Assembly (NCBI RefSeq): GCF_004214895.1
Contig: NZ_CP035952.1
Span: 1,498,501-1,562,500, forward strand
Reading direction: 5' to 3'
Origin: Pseudomonas tructae
Lineage (GTDB): Bacteria; Pseudomonadota; Gammaproteobacteria; Pseudomonadales; Pseudomonadaceae
DNA length: 64,000 nucleotides
The translations under genes were made by a program, and so were the position numbers. This document shows, piece after piece, positions 37,217-46,341 of this stretch. Below the pieces are notes generated by a model that saw nothing but the letters and a program-made list of their open reading frames with translations, was not told where the DNA came from and did no database searches. How positions within the stretch are numbered: the first letter of the stretch is position 1; every line of letters begins with the position of its first letter.

Positions 37217-38398
37217 ATGACCCGTATCGGAACCCCATTGTCGCCGACCGCGACCCGCGTACTGCTGTGTGGCTGCGGCGAGCTGGGCAAGGAAGTGGTG
37301 ATCGAGCTGCAACGCCTGGGTGTTGAAGTGATTGCCGTGGACCGTTACGCCAATGCCCCGGCCATGCAGGTGGCCCATCGCAGCCACGTGATCAACATGC
37401 TCGACGGCGCAGCCCTGCGAGCCGTGATCGAGGCCGAGAAGCCGCACTATATCGTTCCGGAAATCGAAGCCATTGCCACCGCGACCCTGGTCGAGCTGGA
37501 GAACGAAGGCTTCACCGTGGTGCCGACCGCCCGCGCCGCGCAGTTGACCATGAACCGTGAAGGCATCCGTCGCCTGGCGGCCGAAGAACTCGATCTGCCG
37601 ACCTCGCCGTATCATTTCGCCGACACCTTCGAGGAGTACTCCAAAGCCGTCGAGGACCTGGGTTTCCCGTGCGTGGTCAAGCCGGTGATGAGTTCGTCGG
37701 GCAAGGGCCAGAGCCTGCTGCGCAGCAGCGATGACGTGCAAAAGGCCTGGGACTATGCTCAGGAAGGCGGGCGTGCCGGCAAAGGCCGGGTGATCATCGA
37801 GGGCTTTATCGACTTCGACTACGAAATCACCCTGCTGACCGTGCGTCATGTCGCTGGTACCACCTTCTGCGCACCGGTCGGTCACCGTCAGGAGAAGGGC
37901 GATTACCAGGAGTCGTGGCAGCCACAGGCCATGAGCCCGGTGGCCCTGGCCGAATCCGAGCGGGTGGCCAAGGCGGTGACTGAGGCATTGGGTGGCCGTG
38001 GTTTGTTCGGGGTCGAGCTGTTCGTCAAAGGCGATCAGGTCTGGTTCAGCGAAGTTTCACCGCGCCCGCACGACACTGGCCTGGTGACCCTGATTTCCCA
38101 GGATCTGTCGCAGTTCGCCCTGCATGCGCGGGCGATCCTCGGCTTGCCGATCCCGCTGATTCGCCAGTTCGGCCCGTCGGCTTCGGCGGTGATCCTGGTT
38201 GAAGGCCAGTCGCAGCAGACCGCGTTCGCCAACCTGGGTGCGGCCCTGAGCGAGCCGGATACCGCGATTCGCCTGTTCGGCAAGCCTGAGGTCAATGGCC
38301 AGCGGCGCATGGGCGTGTGCCTGGCCCGTGACGAGTCGATCGAAGCCGCCCGGGCCAAGGCGACCCGTGCTTCTCAAGCGGTCAAGGTAGAGTTCTAA
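37217..38398 (+). CDS. purT: Formate-dependent phosphoribosylglycinamide formyltransferase
   Basis: PurT makes formyl-GAR from GAR, formate and ATP, the folate-independent route of purine synthesis step three. The 393-residue ATP-grasp protein shows the N-terminal nucleotide fold ([13 protein letters not shown]), [11 protein letters not shown], and [16 protein letters not shown] near the active site. TAAAAT at 37141-37146 is a possible -10. The gene ends just before a REP pair. Confidence 0.97.
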   Translation: MTRIGTPLSPTATRVLLCGCGELGKEVVIELQRLGVEVIAVDRYANAPAMQVAHRSHVINMLDGAALRAVIEAEKPHYIVPEIEAIATATLVELENEGFTVVPTARAAQLTMNREGIRRLAAEELDLPTSPYHFADTFEEYSKAVEDLGFPCVVKPVMSSSGKGQSLLRSSDDVQKAWDYAQEGGRAGKGRVIIEGFIDFDYEITLLTVRHVAGTTFCAPVGHRQEKGDYQESWQPQAMSPVALAESERVAKAVTEALGGRGLFGVELFVKGDQVWFSEVSPRPHDTGLVTLISQDLSQFALHARAILGLPIPLIRQFGPSASAVILVEGQSQQTAFANLGAALSEPDTAIRLFGKPEVNGQRRMGVCLARDESIEAARAKATRASQAVKVEF

Positions 38399-38401
38399 GC
38401 A

Positions 38402-38478
38402 ATCGCGGGGCAAGCCCGCTCCCACAGCGTGTTGATTCTGTGGGAGCGGCGATGCGGCGACCCGACTTGCCCCGCGAT
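38402..38478. repeat. REP inverted pair between purT and an MHS transporter gene
   Basis: The left arm at 38402-38427 is the standard unit (ATCGCGGGGCAAGCCCGCTC...). The right arm at 38438-38478 is a longer variant with GATGCGGCGACCCGA inserted in the middle. It is again placed between convergent genes. Confidence 0.88.
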
Positions 38479-38482
38479 GGTC

Positions 38483-39787
38483 CTACAGCTCCGTGTGTCG
38501 GGTCTCTTTCAGGCACAACACCGCAATCAGGCTCAGCACAGCCGCCGCCGACACATACCCGCCGACCCAGCTCAAGCCGCCCATCGCCACCAGCTTCTGG
38601 GCAAAGAAGGGCGCCGCCGAGGCACCGACAATCCCACCCAGGTTGTAAGCTGCCGACGCTCCGGTATAGCGCACGTGAGTGGGGAACAACTCAGGCAGCA
38701 GCGCCCCCATCGGCGCGAACGTCACACCCATCAAGAACAGTTCAATAGCCAGGAACAGCGCCACGCCGGTGGTCGAGCCCGAGGTCAGCAGCGGCTCCAT
38801 GGTAAAGCCCGAAGCAATCGCCAGCACGCCGCCGACGATCAGCACCGGCTTGCGTCCGTAGCGGTCGCTGAGCCAGGCCGACAGTGGCGTGGCCAGGGCC
38901 ATGAACAGCACCGCAAAGCACAGCAGGCCGAGGAAGGTCTCGCGGCTGTAACCCAGGGTCGAGACGCCGTAGCTGAGCGAAAACACCGTCGAGATGTAGA
39001 ACAGCGCATAGCACACCACCATCGCCCCAGCCCCCAGCAGGGTAGGGGCCCAGTATTGGGCGAACAGCTCGACCACTGGCATTTTCACCCGCTCATGACG
39101 GGCCACGGCCTTGGCGAAGACTGGCGTCTCTTCCAGCTTCAGGCGTACGTACAGGCCGACCATGACCAGCGCGGCGCTGAGCAGGAACGGAATGCGCCAG
39201 CCCCAACTGCGAAACTGCTCGTCGCTCAGGAGCATGGCCAGGGTCAGAAACAGGCCGTTGGCCGCCAGAAAGCCGATGGACGGGCCCAGTTGCGGGAACA
39301 TGCCGAACCACGCACGCTTGCCCTTGGGCGCGTTCTCGGTGGCCAACAGCGCGGCGCCGCCCCATTCACCGCCCAAGCCCAGGCCCTGGCCGAAGCGCAG
39401 TACGCAGAGCAGGATCGGCGCCCAGGCACCAATGCTGTCGTAGCCGGGCAACACGCCGATCAAGGTGGTACACACCCCCATCAGCAATAGCGAAGCCACC
39501 AGCGTTGATTTTCGGCCTATTCGGTCGCCAAAGTGGCCGAACAGCGCCGAGCCCAGGGGCCGGGCGAGAAAGGCGATACCGAAGGTCAGGAACGCCGAAA
39601 GCATCTGTGCGGTGCCGGAAGTCTGCGGAAAGAACACCGGCCCGATCACCAGCGCGGCTGCGGTGGCGTATACGTAGAAGTCGTAGAACTCGATGGCGGT
39701 GCCGATGAAGCTGGCGGTGGCGACCCGCGCCGGCGAGTTGCCGGGGCTGGCCTGGGTGGTATCGGAGTAGGTGCTGCTGGTCGTCAT
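38483..39787 (-). CDS. MFS transporter, metabolite:H+ symporter (MHS) family
   Basis: The 434-residue, 12-helix transporter starts at the ATG at 39787 (MTTSSTYSD). Family marks are ASFIGTAIEFYDFYVYATAAAL and GHFGDRIGRKSTL in the first half and LSDRYGRKPVL in the second. MHS members import organic acids such as shikimate, alpha-ketoglutarate or proline; the substrate here is unknown. A TGTTC(8 bases)GAACA inverted repeat at 39873-39890, in its upstream region, could be a regulator site. Confidence 0.9.
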   Translation of the reverse strand: MTTSSTYSDTTQASPGNSPARVATASFIGTAIEFYDFYVYATAAALVIGPVFFPQTSGTAQMLSAFLTFGIAFLARPLGSALFGHFGDRIGRKSTLVASLLLMGVCTTLIGVLPGYDSIGAWAPILLCVLRFGQGLGLGGEWGGAALLATENAPKGKRAWFGMFPQLGPSIGFLAANGLFLTLAMLLSDEQFRSWGWRIPFLLSAALVMVGLYVRLKLEETPVFAKAVARHERVKMPVVELFAQYWAPTLLGAGAMVVCYALFYISTVFSLSYGVSTLGYSRETFLGLLCFAVLFMALATPLSAWLSDRYGRKPVLIVGGVLAIASGFTMEPLLTSGSTTGVALFLAIELFLMGVTFAPMGALLPELFPTHVRYTGASAAYNLGGIVGASAAPFFAQKLVAMGGLSWVGGYVSAAAVLSLIAVLCLKETRHTEL

Positions 39788-40042
39788 GCGATTATCCCTG
39801 ACAGTCGAGTGCTCCATGGGCATGGCGCCTGCCTGGTGAACAGGCAAGGGCGTGCGTCGAAGCGAATTATTGTGTTCGCGTGACAGAACATACGCCCTTT
39901 GGGGATAGAGGCGGGCGCGGGCAAGGTTCGGGGTGTGAACCAGTACCGCAATTCGCGCAATGTTCAGTCATGACTTGCCGTGTGACGCCGGTGCGGTTGG
40001 CGGGCGAGACGGCCGGGGCTGGGTAAGCGTGCCTCAGTATAG
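39788..40042. other. Intergenic region upstream of the MHS transporter
   Basis: These 255 bases lie between the start of the MHS transporter and the stop of the CorC-like gene. The only structure I see is the TGTTC/GAACA inverted repeat at 39873-39890; no gene is supported. Confidence 0.5.
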
Positions 40043-41257
40043 CTAGCGCTTGAGCGTCCAGACCAGTATGCGGCTGGCACAATTGTCCTCGGTTTCGAGG
40101 ATTTCCAGGCGGTAACGGCCGATTTTCAGGCATACAGCGCTGGCCGGGATACTTTCCAGGGCTTCAGTGACCAGGCCGTTGAGGGTTTTCGGCCCGTCGC
40201 TGGGCAGGTGCCAGCCCAGCGTGCGGTTGAGTTCACGGATCGATACGTTGCCTTCGATGACGAAGCGCCCGTCAGCCTGGGGGTGAATGTGCGGGTTGTC
40301 GAGGCTGTGCTCGTCTTCGAATTCGCCGACGATCTCTTCGAGAATGTCTTCCAGGGTGATGATGCCGAGCACTTCCCCGTACTCGTCGACCACTACCCCC
40401 AGGCGCCGTTGCTGCTTGTGGAAATTCAGCAATTGTAACTGCAACGGGGTGCTTTCCGGGACAAAGTAGGGTTCGTAGCACGCCGCTTGCAGTGCTTCGC
40501 GGGTCAGCTCGGCCTTGGGCAGCAGGTGGCTGATCAGCTTGGTATTGAGGACCGCTTCGACCTGGTTGATGTCGCTGTGGAAGACCGGCAGGCGGGTGTG
40601 GCGGCTGATGATCAACTGTTCGATGATCACCTCGATCGGGTCATCGAGGTTGATGCCATCGACATCGTTGCGTGGCACCAGGATGTCGTTGACGGTGATC
40701 TTGTCCAGTGCCAGCAGGCTTTCGGGCAGGTTCAGGCTGCGTGAAGCGTCCGGCAGGTCGTCGGCGTAACTGTCGCTATCGTCGTTGTCGTGCATGGCCA
40801 CCGCATGGCTTTGTACGCGAAACGGGCGCAGCAGCAGGCGTGCGCAGCCATCGAGCAGCCAGGCCAGGGGATGCAGCAGCTTGAGGGGCACCTTGAGCAG
40901 GCTGTTGCCCAGGCCGATAAAGGCCTGCGGGTTGCGCCGGGCCAGTTGCCGCGGCAGAAATTCGGCGCTGATCAGCAGCAGGGTTGCGGCGCCCAGGCCG
41001 GCCAGCCAGAAGCCATGTTCGCCGCTGTAACGCTGGCCCAGCAAGCAGGCCAGGGCCAGTACCAGCAGCTTGCCCAGGGTCGAACACAGCACCAGGGCTT
41101 GGGGGCTGACGGCAAGTTCGGGGTGTTCGCCGGTCTGGCTGTTGCGTCGTGCGCTATTAAGCTGCTGCTGGGCGGCGTCCACTGCCGTGAACAGCGCCGA
41201 CCAGAGCAGTGCCAGTGCCAATACGCCCAGTAGCGGTCCTAACGGCAGAACGTCCAT
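40043..41257 (-). CDS. CNNM/CorC-HlyC family membrane protein (YfjD/CorB-like)
   Basis: The 404-residue protein has an N-terminal CNNM (DUF21) membrane domain, paired CBS domains (ITVNDILVPRNDVDGI; VVVDEYGEVLGIITLEDILEEI) and a C-terminal CorC/HlyC domain. Relatives take part in Mg2+/Co2+ transport. The neighbourhood (ypjD 13 bases upstream, ffh divergent beyond) is the same as around E. coli yfjD (corB). Confidence 0.92.
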   Translation of the reverse strand: MDVLPLGPLLGVLALALLWSALFTAVDAAQQQLNSARRNSQTGEHPELAVSPQALVLCSTLGKLLVLALACLLGQRYSGEHGFWLAGLGAATLLLISAEFLPRQLARRNPQAFIGLGNSLLKVPLKLLHPLAWLLDGCARLLLRPFRVQSHAVAMHDNDDSDSYADDLPDASRSLNLPESLLALDKITVNDILVPRNDVDGINLDDPIEVIIEQLIISRHTRLPVFHSDINQVEAVLNTKLISHLLPKAELTREALQAACYEPYFVPESTPLQLQLLNFHKQQRRLGVVVDEYGEVLGIITLEDILEEIVGEFEDEHSLDNPHIHPQADGRFVIEGNVSIRELNRTLGWHLPSDGPKTLNGLVTEALESIPASAVCLKIGRYRLEILETEDNCASRILVWTLKR

Positions 41258-41270
41258 TTAGCTGCGTCCG

Positions 41271-42083
41271 TCAGATGTGCAGGATGAATTCGCGTACCAG
41301 CTTGCTGCCGAAGTAGGCCAGCATCAGCAGGCAGAAACCGGCCAGGGTCCAGCGGATAGCCTTGTGCCCGCGCCAGCCGAGGCGGGAGCGGCCCCACAAC
41401 AGCACGCTGAAGACGATCCAGGCCAGGCACGCCAGCAGGGTCTTGTGCACCAGGTGCTGGGCGAACAGGTTGTCGAGGAACAGCCAGCCGGAAATCAGCG
41501 ACAGCGAGAGCAAGCCCCAGCCGGCCCAGAGGAAGCCGAACAGCAGGCTTTCCATGGTCTGCAGTGGCGGGAAGTTCTTGATCAGCCCCGACGGGTGCTT
41601 GTGCTTGAGCTGGTGATCCTGCAACAGCAGCAACAAGGACTGGACCACGGCGATGGTGAACATGCCATAGGCCAGGATCGACAGCAGGATGTGCGCAAGG
41701 ATGCCTGGCTTTTCGTTGATCAACGGCACCGTGCCGGGCGGCGCGAACTGGGCGATCAGGGCCGTGGCCATGCCCAGCGGGAACAGCAACAGCAGCAGGT
41801 TCTCCACCGGGATGCGCAGGCAGGCCAGCAGGGTCAGGGCGATCACCGCAGTGGCGATCAGGCTGGCGGCACTGAAAAAGTCCAGGCTCAGGCCCAGGGG
41901 CGTGAGCAGTTGCCAGCACAGCGCGGTGCCTTGGGCCGTGACTGCCAGCGCGCCAAGCAGGCCAAGCAGGCGCTTGTCGGCCTTGGTGCCCCGAGCCAGG
42001 CGCGAGCCTTGATAGAAGGTCGCGGCGGCATACAGGCAGGCGGCGATGAGATTAGGTAGCAAGCTGGGTGACAAGGGGAGCAT
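41271..42083 (-). CDS. ypjD: YpjD-type cytochrome c assembly (CcsA-like) membrane protein
   Basis: This 270-residue protein has about eight membrane segments. It belongs to the cytochrome c assembly/HemX-like family, with a Trp-rich segment (LFGFLWAGWGLLSLSLISGW) and conserved His residues. Its role is not firmly known. It is divergent from ffh, as in many gammaproteobacteria. Confidence 0.9.
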   Translation of the reverse strand: MLPLSPSLLPNLIAACLYAAATFYQGSRLARGTKADKRLLGLLGALAVTAQGTALCWQLLTPLGLSLDFFSAASLIATAVIALTLLACLRIPVENLLLLLFPLGMATALIAQFAPPGTVPLINEKPGILAHILLSILAYGMFTIAVVQSLLLLLQDHQLKHKHPSGLIKNFPPLQTMESLLFGFLWAGWGLLSLSLISGWLFLDNLFAQHLVHKTLLACLAWIVFSVLLWGRSRLGWRGHKAIRWTLAGFCLLMLAYFGSKLVREFILHI

Positions 42084-42188
42084 AAGTCCTGTTAGGCAAG
42101 CCCGAAAGGGGCTGAGTTTGGCATAGATCGCGCCCGCCTAGGAAGACTGCCAGCCGACGGCATGGTGTGCGCTGGGCCAAGTCTTCGT

Positions 42189-42194
42189 TATAAT
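42189..42194 (+). promoter_or_regulatory. -10 element of the ffh promoter
   Basis: A perfect TATAAT lies 86 bases before the ffh start, in the ypjD-ffh divergent interval. No clear TTGACA-like -35 is present at 16-18 bases. Confidence 0.5.
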
Positions 42195-42279
42195 CGCCGG
42201 CCTGCCCCTGCCCAAGGCCGGCCGAATACGCCAGAGGCAGCTGATAAACCTCGGTTCTACAGAGCCCGAAAGGATCACC

Positions 42280-43656
42280 ATGTTTGAAAACCTGACCGAC
42301 CGTCTGTCACAGACGCTGCGCCATGTCACCGGCAAGGCCAAGCTGACCGAAGACAACATCAAAGACACCCTGCGTGAAGTGCGTATGGCGTTGCTCGAGG
42401 CTGACGTCGCCCTGCCGGTGGTCAAGGATTTCGTCAACAAGATCAAGGAGCGGGCGGTCGGCACCGAGGTGTCGCGCAGCCTGACCCCGGGCCAGGCGTT
42501 CGTGAAGATCGTCCAGGCCGAACTCGAAGGCCTGATGGGCGCAGCCAACGAAGACCTGGCGCTCAATGCCGCGCCGCCTGCGGTGGTGCTGATGGCCGGT
42601 CTGCAGGGCGCGGGCAAGACCACCACCGCCGGCAAGCTGGCGCGCTTCCTCAAGGAGCGCAAGAAGAAGACCGTGATGGTGGTGTCGGCCGACGTCTACC
42701 GTCCGGCGGCGATCAAGCAGCTGGAAACCCTGGCAAGCGACATCGGCGTGACCTTCTTCCCGTCGGACATCAGCCAGAAGCCGGTGGCTATCGCTGAAGC
42801 GGCGATTCGCGAAGCCAAGCTCAAGTTCATCGACGTGGTCATCGTCGATACCGCCGGTCGTCTGCACATCGACACCGAGATGATGACCGAGATCAAGGAC
42901 CTGCACGCCGCGGTCAAGCCGATCGAGACGCTGTTCGTGGTCGATGCCATGACCGGTCAGGACGCCGCCAATACGGCCAAGGCCTTTGGCGATGCGCTGC
43001 CACTGACCGGTGTGATCCTCACCAAGGTCGACGGTGACGCCCGTGGCGGTGCTGCGTTGTCGGTGCGCGCCATTACCGGCAAGCCGATCAAGTTCATCGG
43101 TATGGGCGAGAAGAGCGAAGCGCTCGAACCGTTCCACCCGGACCGAATCGCTTCGCGCATCCTGGGCATGGGCGACGTGCTCAGCCTGATCGAGCAGGCC
43201 GAACAGACCCTCGACAAGGAAAAGGCCGACAAACTGGCCAAGAAGCTGAAGAAGGGCAAGGGCTTCGACCTCGAAGACTTCCGCGACCAGCTGCAACAAA
43301 TGAAGAACATGGGTGGCCTGGGCGGCCTGATGGACAAGCTGCCGAGCATCGGCGGCGTCAACCTGGCCCAGATGGGCAGCGCCCAGGGCGCCGCCGAAAA
43401 GCAATTCAAGCAGATGGAAGCGATCATCAACTCGATGACCCCGGCCGAGCGCCGCGACCCTGAGCTGATCAGCGGTTCGCGCAAACGCCGTATCGCCCTC
43501 GGTTCCGGCACCCAGGTGCAGGATATCGGCCGTCTGATCAAGCAGCACAAGCAAATGCAGAAGATGATGAAGAAGTTTTCTGCCAAAGGCGGCATGGCCA
43601 AGATGATGCGCGGCCTCGGTGGCATGATGCCTGGCGGCGGCATGCCCAAGCTGTAA
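42280..43656 (+). CDS. ffh: Signal recognition particle protein Ffh
   Basis: Ffh binds signal sequences and 4.5S RNA for co-translational targeting. The 458-residue protein has the N domain, the SRP GTPase G domain (GLQGAGKTTTAGKLA; DTAGRLHID; TKVDGDARGG) and the Met-rich M domain at the C-terminus (MMKKFSAKGGMAKMM). The ATG at 42280 has AAAGGATC upstream. Confidence 0.98.
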   Translation: MFENLTDRLSQTLRHVTGKAKLTEDNIKDTLREVRMALLEADVALPVVKDFVNKIKERAVGTEVSRSLTPGQAFVKIVQAELEGLMGAANEDLALNAAPPAVVLMAGLQGAGKTTTAGKLARFLKERKKKTVMVVSADVYRPAAIKQLETLASDIGVTFFPSDISQKPVAIAEAAIREAKLKFIDVVIVDTAGRLHIDTEMMTEIKDLHAAVKPIETLFVVDAMTGQDAANTAKAFGDALPLTGVILTKVDGDARGGAALSVRAITGKPIKFIGMGEKSEALEPFHPDRIASRILGMGDVLSLIEQAEQTLDKEKADKLAKKLKKGKGFDLEDFRDQLQQMKNMGGLGGLMDKLPSIGGVNLAQMGSAQGAAEKQFKQMEAIINSMTPAERRDPELISGSRKRRIALGSGTQVQDIGRLIKQHKQMQKMMKKFSAKGGMAKMMRGLGGMMPGGGMPKL

Positions 43657-43765
43657 CCCCATTCGGATCGATGGCCTGGAAACGGGCCGCCGATCAGAAT
43701 CCCGCCGTGGCGGGAAAACGCTGCCTTATATAGAGAGGCGGCACTAACAGCAGATCGACAGGCAG

Positions 43766-43790
43766 GCCTTTTTACCCTGCGTAAAAAGGC
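43766..43790 (+). terminator. Inverted repeat between ffh and rpsP
   Basis: GCCTTTTTAC and GTAAAAAGGC form a perfect 10-bp stem with loop CCTGC. No T-run follows, so it may be a weak terminator or attenuator rather than a classic one. The rpsP promoter candidate begins three bases later. Confidence 0.5.
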
Positions 43791-43792
43791 AT

Positions 43793-43821
43793 TTGCAAAA
43801 GTCCGTGTATTCCTTGAGAAT
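43793..43821 (+). promoter_or_regulatory. Candidate promoter of the rpsP operon
   Basis: TTGCAA at 43793-43798 and GAGAAT at 43816-43821 are 17 bases apart, 74 bases before the rpsP start. Confidence 0.5.
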
Positions 43822-43894
43822 ATGCGGCCTTTCGGGCACCCGTGTGCCCGCTGTGCATTATGATTTGCAGCACCGACTACAGGAACGATGTTCA

Positions 43895-44146
43895 ATGCTA
43901 ACCATCCGTCTTGCCCGTGGTGGCTCTAAAAAGCGCCCATTCTACACCCTGACCGTGACCGACTCGCGTAACCCGGTTACCGGTTCGCACATCGAGCAGG
44001 TTGGTTTCTTCAACCCTATCGCTCGTGGCCAGGAAGTTCGCCTGTCCGTTAAGCAAGACCGCGTTGCTCACTGGCTGAGCGTTGGCGCACAGCCATCCGA
44101 GCGCGTTGCAAAACTGCTGAAAGATGCTGCCAAGGCTGCTGCCTGA
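43895..44146 (+). CDS. rpsP: 30S ribosomal protein S16
   Basis: The 83-residue S16 starts at the ATG at 43895 ([17 protein letters not shown]), with AGGA upstream; the longer open frame has no support. It heads the usual rpsP-rimM-trmD-rplS operon. Confidence 0.98.
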   Translation: MLTIRLARGGSKKRPFYTLTVTDSRNPVTGSHIEQVGFFNPIARGQEVRLSVKQDRVAHWLSVGAQPSERVAKLLKDAAKAAA

Positions 44147-44151
44147 ACAGT

Positions 44152-44688
44152 ATGAACGCGACGCCAGAAAAAGCTGATGACCTGATCGTTGTCGGCAAGA
44201 TTTTTTCGGTTCACGGCGTTCGCGGCGAGGTGAAGGTCTTTTCCTTTACCGATCCGATTGAAAACCTGTTGGATTACCCGAACTGGACGCTTCGGCACGA
44301 AGGCAAGGTAAAACAGGTAGAGCTGGTCAGTGGCCGTTCCACTCAAAAGGACCTGGTCGCCAAGCTCAAAGGCCTCGACGATCGTGATGAAGCCCGTCTT
44401 CTGAGCGGTTATGAGATTTGTATCTCGCGTAGCCTTTTGCCCAACCTGTCTGCCGATGAGTACTACTGGTACCAGTTGGTGGGTCTGAAAGTCATCAATC
44501 AGGACGAACAACTGTTCGGCAAGATTGATCACCTGTTGGAGACCGGCGCGAACGATGTAATGGTGGTCAAGCCCTGCGCGGGCAGCCTGGATGATCGAGA
44601 ACGCCTGTTGCCCTATACCGGGCAATGCGTGTTGAAGATCGATCTGGCTGCAGGCGAAATGAGGGTCGAATGGGACGCGGACTTCTAA
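44152..44688 (+). CDS. rimM: 16S rRNA processing factor RimM
   Basis: This 178-residue factor helps mature the 30S head and binds S19. The N-terminal RimM domain contains VGKIFSVHGVRGEVKVFSFTD. The C-terminal PRC-barrel region contains EYYWYQLVGLKV. It is five bases after rpsP in the conserved operon. Confidence 0.97.
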   Translation: MNATPEKADDLIVVGKIFSVHGVRGEVKVFSFTDPIENLLDYPNWTLRHEGKVKQVELVSGRSTQKDLVAKLKGLDDRDEARLLSGYEICISRSLLPNLSADEYYWYQLVGLKVINQDEQLFGKIDHLLETGANDVMVVKPCAGSLDDRERLLPYTGQCVLKIDLAAGEMRVEWDADF

Positions 44689-44691
44689 GCA

Positions 44692-45444
44692 ATGGCTAGC
44701 CTGCGCGTAGACGTCATCACGCTGTTCCCCGAGATGTTCTCGGCCATCAGTGAGTACGGCATTACCAGCCGCGCGGTGAAACAGGGGTTGTTGCAACTGA
44801 CCTGCTGGAACCCGCGGGACTACACCACAGATCGTCACCACACGGTGGATGATCGGCCGTTTGGCGGTGGTCCGGGCATGGTGATGAAGATCAAGCCTCT
44901 GGAAGATGCCCTGGTGAATGCCAGGCAGGCAACCGGAGAGGCGGCGAAGGTGATTTACCTGAGCCCGCAAGGCCGCAAGCTGACTCAGTCGGCGGTCAAA
45001 GACCTGGCGAAGCACGAATCGTTGATTCTGATAGCCGGTCGATATGAAGGCATCGACGAGCGCTTTATCGAGGCTCATGTCGATGAAGAGTGGTCGATTG
45101 GAGACTATGTCCTGTCTGGCGGCGAGCTGCCGGCGATGGTCCTGATCGATGCGGTTACACGGCTGCTGCCCGGAGCTTTAGGGCATGCGGACTCGGCGGA
45201 GGAAGACTCCTTCACCGATGGTCTGCTTGATTGCCCGCACTACACCCGACCTGAGGTGTATGCGGATCAGCGTGTTCCCGACGTGTTGCTTAGTGGCAAC
45301 CATGCACACATCCGGCGATGGCGTTTACAGCAGTCCCTTGGGCGGACCTATGAACGACGCGTCGATCTTCTGGAAAGTCGCTCACTTTCTGGAGAAGAGA
45401 AGAAGCTGCTGGCGGAATACCTCCGTGAGCGGGACGATAGTTAA
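44692..45444 (+). CDS. trmD: tRNA (guanine-37-N1) methyltransferase
   Basis: TrmD methylates G37 of tRNAs, which prevents frameshifting. The 250-residue SPOUT enzyme shows [14 protein letters not shown], the knot region [23 protein letters not shown] and [15 protein letters not shown]. It starts at 44692, three bases after rimM. Confidence 0.98.
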   Translation: MASLRVDVITLFPEMFSAISEYGITSRAVKQGLLQLTCWNPRDYTTDRHHTVDDRPFGGGPGMVMKIKPLEDALVNARQATGEAAKVIYLSPQGRKLTQSAVKDLAKHESLILIAGRYEGIDERFIEAHVDEEWSIGDYVLSGGELPAMVLIDAVTRLLPGALGHADSAEEDSFTDGLLDCPHYTRPEVYADQRVPDVLLSGNHAHIRRWRLQQSLGRTYERRVDLLESRSLSGEEKKLLAEYLRERDDS

Positions 45445-45453
45445 CGTATCGAT

Positions 45454-45474
45454 GGTAAATCCAATTGGTTTACC
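45454..45474 (+). promoter_or_regulatory. Hairpin in the rplS leader
   Basis: GGTAAAT ... TTTACC forms an RNA hairpin around CCAATTGG, immediately before the AGGAG Shine-Dalgarno site (45477-45481) of rplS. It could modulate rplS translation or mark an internal processing site. Confidence 0.45.
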
Positions 45475-45487
45475 TTAGGAGCACAGC

Positions 45488-45838
45488 ATGACCAACAAAA
45501 TCATTCTTGCACTCGAAGCAGAGCAGATGACCAAAGAGATCCCGACCTTTGCCCCGGGCGACACCGTTGTCGTTCAGGTGAAAGTGAAGGAAGGCGATCG
45601 TTCGCGTCTGCAGGCTTTCGAAGGCGTTGTCATTGCCAAGCGTAACCGTGGTGTGAACAGTGCTTTCACTGTTCGCAAGATCTCCAACGGTGTTGGCGTT
45701 GAGCGTACTTTCCAGACCTACAGCCCGCAAATCGACAGCCTGGCCGTGAAACGTCGTGGTGACGTGCGTAAAGCCAAGCTGTACTACCTGCGCGACCTGT
45801 CCGGTAAAGCCGCTCGCATCAAGGAAAAACTGTCCTGA
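45488..45838 (+). CDS. rplS: 50S ribosomal protein L19
   Basis: The 116-residue L19 shows [22 protein letters not shown] and [12 protein letters not shown]. It is the last gene of the rpsP operon; an efficient terminator follows. Confidence 0.98.
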   Translation: MTNKIILALEAEQMTKEIPTFAPGDTVVVQVKVKEGDRSRLQAFEGVVIAKRNRGVNSAFTVRKISNGVGVERTFQTYSPQIDSLAVKRRGDVRKAKLYYLRDLSGKAARIKEKLS

Positions 45839-45851
45839 GGACAGCTTGACC

Positions 45852-45904
45852 GGTGGCTACGGCCACCATGCGAAAAAAGCAGCCTTCGGGCTGCTTTTTT
45901 GTTG
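45852..45904 (+). terminator. Terminator of the rpsP-rimM-trmD-rplS operon
   Basis: A first hairpin (GGTGGC/GCCACC, 45852-45867) is followed by a classic Rho-independent terminator: AAAAAAGCAGCC, loop TTCG, GGCTGCTTTTTT (45873-45900). The A and T runs make it likely to work in both directions. Confidence 0.95.
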
Positions 45905-45933
45905 TCTGAATTTTGTCGTCCTATGTGAAGCCC

Positions 45934-46341
45934 ATGAGCCCCAGAGAGCAGGAAATCGAACGCCGCACCGAACTGTCGGTGACCCGCGTGACCAAGGCGG
46001 TATTCCCGTCCACCACCAACCACCACAACACCCTGTTCGGCGGCACCGCGCTGGCCTGGATGGACGAAGTTTCGTTCATCGCCGCTACACGCTTCTGTCG
46101 TTTGCCGCTGGTGACCGTGTCGACCGACCGTATCGACTTCAAGCATCCGATTGCCGCCGGCTCCATCGTCGAGCTGGTCGGGCGGGTGGTCGCGGTGGGT
46201 AACACCAGCCTCAAGGTCGAGGTCGAGGTGTTTGTCGAAAGCATGAGCTGCGACAGCCGCGAAAAGGCCATTCATGGCCTGTTCAGCTTTGTCGCCATCG
46301 ATGAAGACAAGCGCCCGGTACCTGTCTTGCCAGGCTTCTGA
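45934..46341 (+). CDS. Acyl-CoA thioesterase (hotdog fold)
   Basis: The 135-residue protein starts at the ATG at 45934 (MSPREQEIERR); an upstream TTG would place the start in the terminator tail. It shows the hotdog thioesterase features NHHNTLFGGTALAWMDE and DFKHPIAAGSIVEL of the YciA/BACH branch. By family it hydrolyses acyl-CoAs. Its stop abuts the stop of the convergent antiporter gene. Confidence 0.9.
   Translation: MSPREQEIERRTELSVTRVTKAVFPSTTNHHNTLFGGTALAWMDEVSFIAATRFCRLPLVTVSTDRIDFKHPIAAGSIVELVGRVVAVGNTSLKVEVEVFVESMSCDSREKAIHGLFSFVAIDEDKRPVPVLPGF

Noticed and set aside
39873..39890. TGTTC/GAACA inverted repeat as a defined operator
   Set aside because: Five-base arms with an eight-base gap occur by chance often enough; no regulator gene is adjacent.
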